From: Kappaphycus alvarezii
Lineage: Eukaryota; Rhodophyta; Florideophyceae; Gigartinales; Solieriaceae
Assembly: GCA_002205965.3 (NCBI GenBank)
Contig: NADL03000142.1
Location: 1-64,000, forward strand
DNA: 64,000 bases
Direction of reading: 5' to 3'
Part shown: positions 62,291 through 64,000 of the stretch, piece after piece
Layout: each line of letters starts with the position of its first letter
Position numbering within the stretch: the stretch's first letter is position 1
The notes under the pieces: model-generated
The model's database searches: none
What the model was told of the DNA's origin: nothing
The model's input: the letters and a program-made list of their open reading frames with translations, nothing else
Position numbers and translations under genes: made by a program

Positions 62291-63035
62291 ATGGGAGGAG
62301 GGGGTAAGGGCGGTAGTGCTATCGAAAACGGGACCAGAAGGGGGCAGGGGAGGAGATACAGGGGCGGGGAAGAGGAAACATCTCTGTTTGCAGAATTTGG
62401 ATTGGCAGAATCGACATGGCGGAATCGGACGAGCCAGTTTAGCAAATGTTTGATTTTTTGTGATGAGGATGGTCGTACTGCCATGAAAGCTTCGGAGGTG
62501 GATGTGGTCGCATACATAGGGTACCTTTCACTGGAGAAGAAGGAGGGCCCACAGTCGGCTCTCATATATGTGTCGGCGATATCCTGGTACCATGAAGATT
62601 CAGGCTACGCGTCACCAATGAGGACGCGCCTTGTCTCCCACTTTTTGACGGCGAATGAGAGAAGGGTGGATCGGGAAAGTCGTGTTCGTGAATATAGGGT
62701 CAGGGTGCCTGCGCGGACAAAGATGAGAGTCGTCCGATTGGGGCTGAGCACCGGTAGTGCAGAGCTGGAGGGGTGTTGTGTGATGGTTCTATTTGCGTAC
62801 GTGTTCCAGTGGCGGTCAGTGACGGTATCTCACGTAGCTCCCGGCAGTTTCACCGTCACACAGGAAGGGGTCATTCGAGCAGCTTTTAAGCACCGCAAAG
62901 GAAAGCCACGAGTCTCCACCTCGTGTTGACGTATCAAAGCAATCAGAAGTGGCCAGACTCGGTCCAGGGGCGCACACAGGACGTGTTGATGAAATAGGTA
63001 CGTGTGCGGCCAGCGAGCCATGGTTTCTTCAACTA
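62291..63035 (+). pseudogene. Tyrosine recombinase of the DIRS-like element, C-terminally truncated
   Basis: The 213-codon frame holds the core-binding domain (ESTWRNRTSQFSKCLIFCDE; AYIGYLSLEKKEGPQSALIY) and the start of the catalytic domain: MVLFAYVFQWRSVTVSHV with the first catalytic Arg, and KHRKGKPR with the Lys region. After the stop at 62929 a shifted frame continues (NQKWPDSVQGRTQDVLM; RPASHGFF) to about 63035. The HxxR motif and Tyr nucleophile are absent, because Ty3 LTR sequence follows. The enzyme would integrate a circular DNA form without target duplication. Confidence 0.7.
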
Positions 63036-63049
63036 TTCTGCGGCAGAGG

Positions 63050-63230
63050 CACCTACCTCCTCCTCCTCATCCTCAATAAAAAGCCGACACACGAATTCGA
63101 TCACCTTTTTTGGATTTCCGGCCCAGGTAGTCTTCACGGTCAGTAGGTCCGAAAGGGAGTAGGGAAAAAGAGTTTAGGGGGCGAGGATGGCGATTTTTGA
63201 AATGACTTTCGAGCGCCATAGATTGTTCAT
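63050..63230 (-). pseudogene. N-terminal part of the LTR-encoded ORF in the older LTR
   Basis: The ATG at 63230-63228 gives MNNLWRSK, matching MSNLRPSA. Shifted frames then read HPRPLNSF, GPTDREDYLGRKSKK and VIEFVCRLFIEDEEEEV, equivalent to GPTDADDYLRRQTKK and IIEFVRKLFVEDEAEEV. Two small indels break the frame. Amino-acid changes are largely conservative despite age, which suggests that this domain was under selection before the copy decayed. Confidence 0.6.
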
Positions 63231-63335
63231 TTTGGTAGGCTTTGGAGAATGGGAGGCAATGGGGGTGGTTGGGTGTGGGGGGGAGATGGGTGATGAGTAA
63301 AAGATCGGGGACGTTCAAAACTTGGAATAAAGGGG

Positions 63336-63343
63336 TTTAAATA
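63336..63343 (-). promoter_or_regulatory. Conserved TATTTAAA box in the older LTR
   Basis: Same box and flanking GGGAGCC as in the younger LTRs, about 106 bp before the ORF start. Confidence 0.55.
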
Positions 63344-63696
63344 GGCTCCCGGGGGAGGTTCAATAGATTAGAAATAGGTGAAATAAATCTACAAGGGATT
63401 TTGTAGTAGTTCATTGCGCTTTTTTTCTCAAAAAAGCGAATTTGGGGGAAGAGGTAAGCAAAAAGGGGAAAAGAACTTGATCGGGATCGATTCAGAAGAG
63501 TAGATACAGTATAAAAATATCTAGATAAAATAGAAGTAAATTTGCAGAGGAACGCGGTAATGATAAAGCAAGGCTCTCGGAGGACGAGGAAGGACCGGAA
63601 CTTTGAGCAATTTTGGACAAGGGGAGGTAGTACAGTAAACTAAAAGTCTGTAGATGACGGCGACAAAAATCCGTTCCTATCAGCACGCGCCTAACA

Positions 63697-64000
63697 GCCT
63701 GGAGGCGTTTGAAACTAACACAGAATGGGCAGCGCTCGACACCTGAGAAAAGCGGGGAGCCGAAGACGAGGCAAAGTGGGTTCCTCAGGTCGTACCGAAG
63801 CACGGCTTCGTATTTGTGTTGTTGGTCACTGAGGCCGTGGTTTCTTACCGTGGTAAAGCTGCTGCAATCACAGCGGTCAGACAACACGCGTTCTGGGAAT
63901 CAACAGAGGAAGACATTCACGCCTGCTGCCAGTCGTACCTTCACTGCCTTGCAATTGTAAGCGGACAGCTGGTTCCCCGCGCAATGGACCATGAAATGCA
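63697..64000 (-). pseudogene. Possible RLE-element fragment (pre-knuckle region)
   Basis: A minus frame (63887 down to the LTR edge) reads HKYEAVLRYDLRNPLCLVFG and GVERCPFCVSF. It resembles the helix plus first Cys pair of the zinc knuckle seen in elements E, F and H. The LTR begins just after, so this may be a further RLE copy that received the LTR. The similarity is short and the window ends here. Confidence 0.3.

Larger units (their letters stand above)
59281..63040 (+). mobile_element. DIRS-like retrotransposon with tyrosine recombinase, truncated
   Basis: Plus-strand order: a Gag-like ORF (59332-60144), RT (60600-61230), RNase H (61391-61900) and tyrosine recombinase (62291-63035). RT-RNase H followed by a tyrosine recombinase instead of an integrase defines DIRS-like elements. 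The recombinase lacks its C-terminal catalytic His, Arg and Tyr, because sequence from a Ty3-family LTR begins at about 63045. The left boundary is approximate. The 22-base sequence ending at 59280 may mark it. A premature stop in gag, another in RNase H and several frameshifts make it inactive. Confidence 0.75.
63045..63696 (-). repeat. Truncated, older Ty3-family LTR
   Basis: It aligns with the LTRs at 17234 and 24783 over their last ~650 bp: the region of the LTR ORF, GGTTTAAATAGGCTCCCGG, AAATCTACAAGGGATTTTGT, GATCGATTCAGA, ATAAAAATATCTAGATAAAA and the terminal GCGCCTAACA at 63696. The other half is missing at the junction with the DIRS-like recombinase. Substitutions are many, so it is older than the full Ty3 copy. 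Confidence 0.9.

Overview
The window is a eukaryotic, repeat-rich segment in which almost every recognisable coding tract belongs to a retrotransposon, usually nested and decayed. Four classes occur. (1) Non-LTR elements whose single protein carries N-terminal zinc fingers, a reverse transcriptase (RT), a zinc knuckle and a C-terminal restriction-like endonuclease (RLE). (2) One young Ty3/gypsy-type LTR element with perfect 5-bp target duplications. (3) A Copia-like LTR element in gag-protease-integrase order, plus a solo LTR and diverged LTR relics. (4) A DIRS-like element with RT, RNase H and a truncated tyrosine recombinase. No rRNA, tRNA, CRISPR array or bacterial-type operon was found. 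This mix is compatible with a zoosporic fungus, oomycete, alga or other protist, or an invertebrate. The sequence alone does not decide, and I do not name an organism.

Layout. 1-0.8 kb: RLE-element tail. 1.7-2.4 kb and 4.4-5.8 kb: decayed genes I do not recognise, in AT-rich DNA. 8.6-9.2 kb: two truncated RLE copies with outward-facing 3' ends. 9.6-12.5 kb (+): RLE element F. 12.5-26.8 kb (-): RLE element E, split by the Copia-like element (13171-16673) and by the Ty3 element (17234-26284). 26.8-28.8 kb (-): RLE element G. 28.9-33.2 kb (+): RLE element H, interrupted by a solo Copia-like LTR and two very short RLE 3'-end insertions. 33.3-56 kb: AT-rich DNA with old relics (a decayed unknown gene, LTR fragments, RLE tails, a 270-bp dispersed repeat). 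57.7-58.9 kb (-): GC-rich decayed gene resembling a type II membrane glycosyltransferase. 58.9-59.2 kb: cluster of TACTGTAC-type motifs. 59.3-63.0 kb (+): DIRS-like element. 63.0-63.7 kb: truncated Ty3 LTR. 63.7-64.0 kb: a possible further RLE relic.

The most interesting object is the Ty3 element. Besides gag and pol it carries a 353-residue ORF in the env position, built from two copies of one unrecognised domain at an exact 200-residue spacing. Its start codon overlaps the pol stop as ATGA. Each of its ~1.5-kb LTRs also holds an ORF with a conserved N-terminal domain, an Asp/Glu tract and a tail resembling an acidic activation domain. That ORF lies 110 bp downstream of a TATTTAAA box, so it would be the first cistron of the genomic transcript. 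A third, older LTR at 63 kb keeps the same box and N-terminal domain. Frameshifts in this young copy are few (about four in 6 kb), so the dense frameshifts in the older relics are probably real decay rather than assembly error.
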